Both the position numbers and the translations under genes were made by a program. Below, in pieces: positions 63,398-64,000 of a stretch of DNA of 64,000 bases (positions are counted from its first letter, which is position 1; each line of letters begins with the position of its first letter). The notes beneath the pieces are model-generated. The model was given only the letters and a program-made list of their open reading frames with translations. It was not told where the DNA came from and ran no database searches. Origin of the DNA: Geodermatophilus bullaregiensis (GTDB lineage Bacteria > Actinomycetota > Actinomycetes > Mycobacteriales > Geodermatophilaceae); the NCBI RefSeq assembly GCF_016907675.1, contig NZ_JAFBCJ010000001.1, forward strand, positions 4,526,001 to 4,590,000. The letters run 5' to 3'.

Positions 63398-64000
63398 ATG
63401 ACGTACCCGCCCGGCAACCCCTACGGCGGCAACCCCTACGGCGGCCAGCCCCAGCCCGGCTACGGCGGCCCGCCGCCGGGCGGCGCCCCGGCCGGGGTGC
63501 CGGACACGCTCGACGCGCAGACGCTGCCGGACGACGACAACGTCAACCCCTACGTCTTCTGCGTCGCGCTGAACGGCGACTGGTTCATGAGCAAGGGCGC
63601 GATGCTGGCCTACTACGGCGACGTCCGCTTCGAGGCGGTGACCGAGTACTCCTCCGTGCAGGCGTGGGTGGCCGCCCGCTTCTCCAGCCCCGTCTACGTG
63701 CAGGACTGGGTGGTCGCCTCCGGCCGGGGCAAGGTCCTCATCGGCAACCGCGGCTTCGACCTCAACAGCTACGACCTCGACGACGGGAACCTGACGATCA
63801 AGGCGCGCAACCTCTGCGCGTTCTCCCCGCAGCTGGAGCTCAAGCAGTCGATCGTGCCGGGCTTCGTCACCCTGCTCGGCACCGGGAAGTTCATCGCCTC
63901 CTCCAACGGGCCGGTGATCTTCGTCGAGCCGCCGTTCCGCGCCGACCCGGACGCGCTGCTCGGCTGGGCCGACTGCCCGTCGCCGTCGGTGCACCACGAC
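63398..64000 (+). CDS. AIM24-family protein 3 with Gly/Pro/Tyr-rich N-terminus (partial)
   Basis: 201 codons are visible before the window ends. A low-complexity N-terminal tail of about 35 residues repeats GGNPYGG and PGYGGPPP. The following domain has FMSKGAMLAYYGDVRF, VYVQDWVVASGRGKVL and NLCAFSPQLE, as in AIM24 proteins. The start ATG lies 11 nt after the previous stop, with GAGGACGG upstream. The end is missing. Confidence 0.85.
   Translation, partial: MTYPPGNPYGGNPYGGQPQPGYGGPPPGGAPAGVPDTLDAQTLPDDDNVNPYVFCVALNGDWFMSKGAMLAYYGDVRFEAVTEYSSVQAWVAARFSSPVYVQDWVVASGRGKVLIGNRGFDLNSYDLDDGNLTIKARNLCAFSPQLELKQSIVPGFVTLLGTGKFIASSNGPVIFVEPPFRADPDALLGWADCPSPSVHHD

Noticed and set aside
63420-63480. 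CRISPR-like or satellite repeats
   Set aside because: The repetition is codon-based and encodes the PYGG/PGYGG tail of the third AIM24 protein.

Overview
The window is very GC-rich bacterial DNA (roughly 70% or more by eye). It has frequent GTG starts, one TTG start, tight ATGA/GTGA gene overlaps, an Rpf/LysM cell-wall gene behind a c-di-AMP riboswitch, a TreX/Y/Z trehalose pathway, and split NHEJ genes (LigD-type polymerase plus LigC-type ligase). This points to an actinobacterium. A member of the Geodermatophilaceae or a neighbouring family is my best guess, but that is inference only.

Left third (about 1-29.5 kb): an aromatic-degradation island. A tannase/feruloyl-esterase gene runs off the left edge. 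A leftward operon lysR-catB-catA-catC-transporter turns catechol into 3-oxoadipate enol-lactone. The rightward benA-benB-benC/FCD/benD genes turn benzoate into catechol. The reductase (BenC) and the diol dehydrogenase (BenD) are fused into one 923-residue protein with a GntR-type FCD ligand-binding domain between them. A large LuxR-family ATPase regulator follows. A second leftward operon reads catA2-(catB2 scar)-catC2-SnoaL-pcaD-pcaI-(pcaJ scar)-pcaF. It carries duplicate catechol genes and the 3-oxoadipate branch, but two members appear to be reduced to start-codon remnants. A cupin, a second aromatic-acid transporter, a universal stress protein and BenE follow. Next come an acyl carrier protein beside a salicylate-hydroxylase-like flavoprotein, a carboxymuconolactone-decarboxylase-family protein, a CehA/McbA metallohydrolase, a MaoC hydratase and a quinone oxidoreductase. 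A shared palindrome, GTGACCC[GA][CG]G[CT]CAC, lies upstream of benA, between catA2 and the cupin, and upstream of the second transporter. It looks like a common operator.

Middle (about 30.0-34.7 kb): a small integrated element. It begins at a 38-bp fragment matching the 3' half of a tRNA-Gly gene and ends with a tyrosine recombinase. It carries a phage-like zinc-finger/HTH protein, a membrane M48 metalloprotease, small unknown genes and a GTCACC repeat array. No transfer or replication genes are visible.

Right half (34.7-64 kb): mostly chromosomal genes. These include the NHEJ polymerase and ligase, a tripeptidyl-aminopeptidase-like lipoprotein, a VapBC toxin-antitoxin pair, a RibD-like reductase, trehalose synthesis (treX-treY, then rpf, then treZ) and uvrB. 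TerC sits behind a yybP-ykoY (Mn2+) riboswitch. A tellurium-resistance/stress operon follows: three TerD-type proteins, then a CitE-like lyase, two phosphoribosyltransferase-type proteins and a HAD phosphatase, joined by 4-bp overlaps. This matches the biosynthetic module that comparative genomics has linked to Ter systems. A convergent coiled-coil gene, a DUF475 (TerC-like) membrane protein and three tandem AIM24-family genes close the window. Several strong hairpins near stop codons look like terminators.
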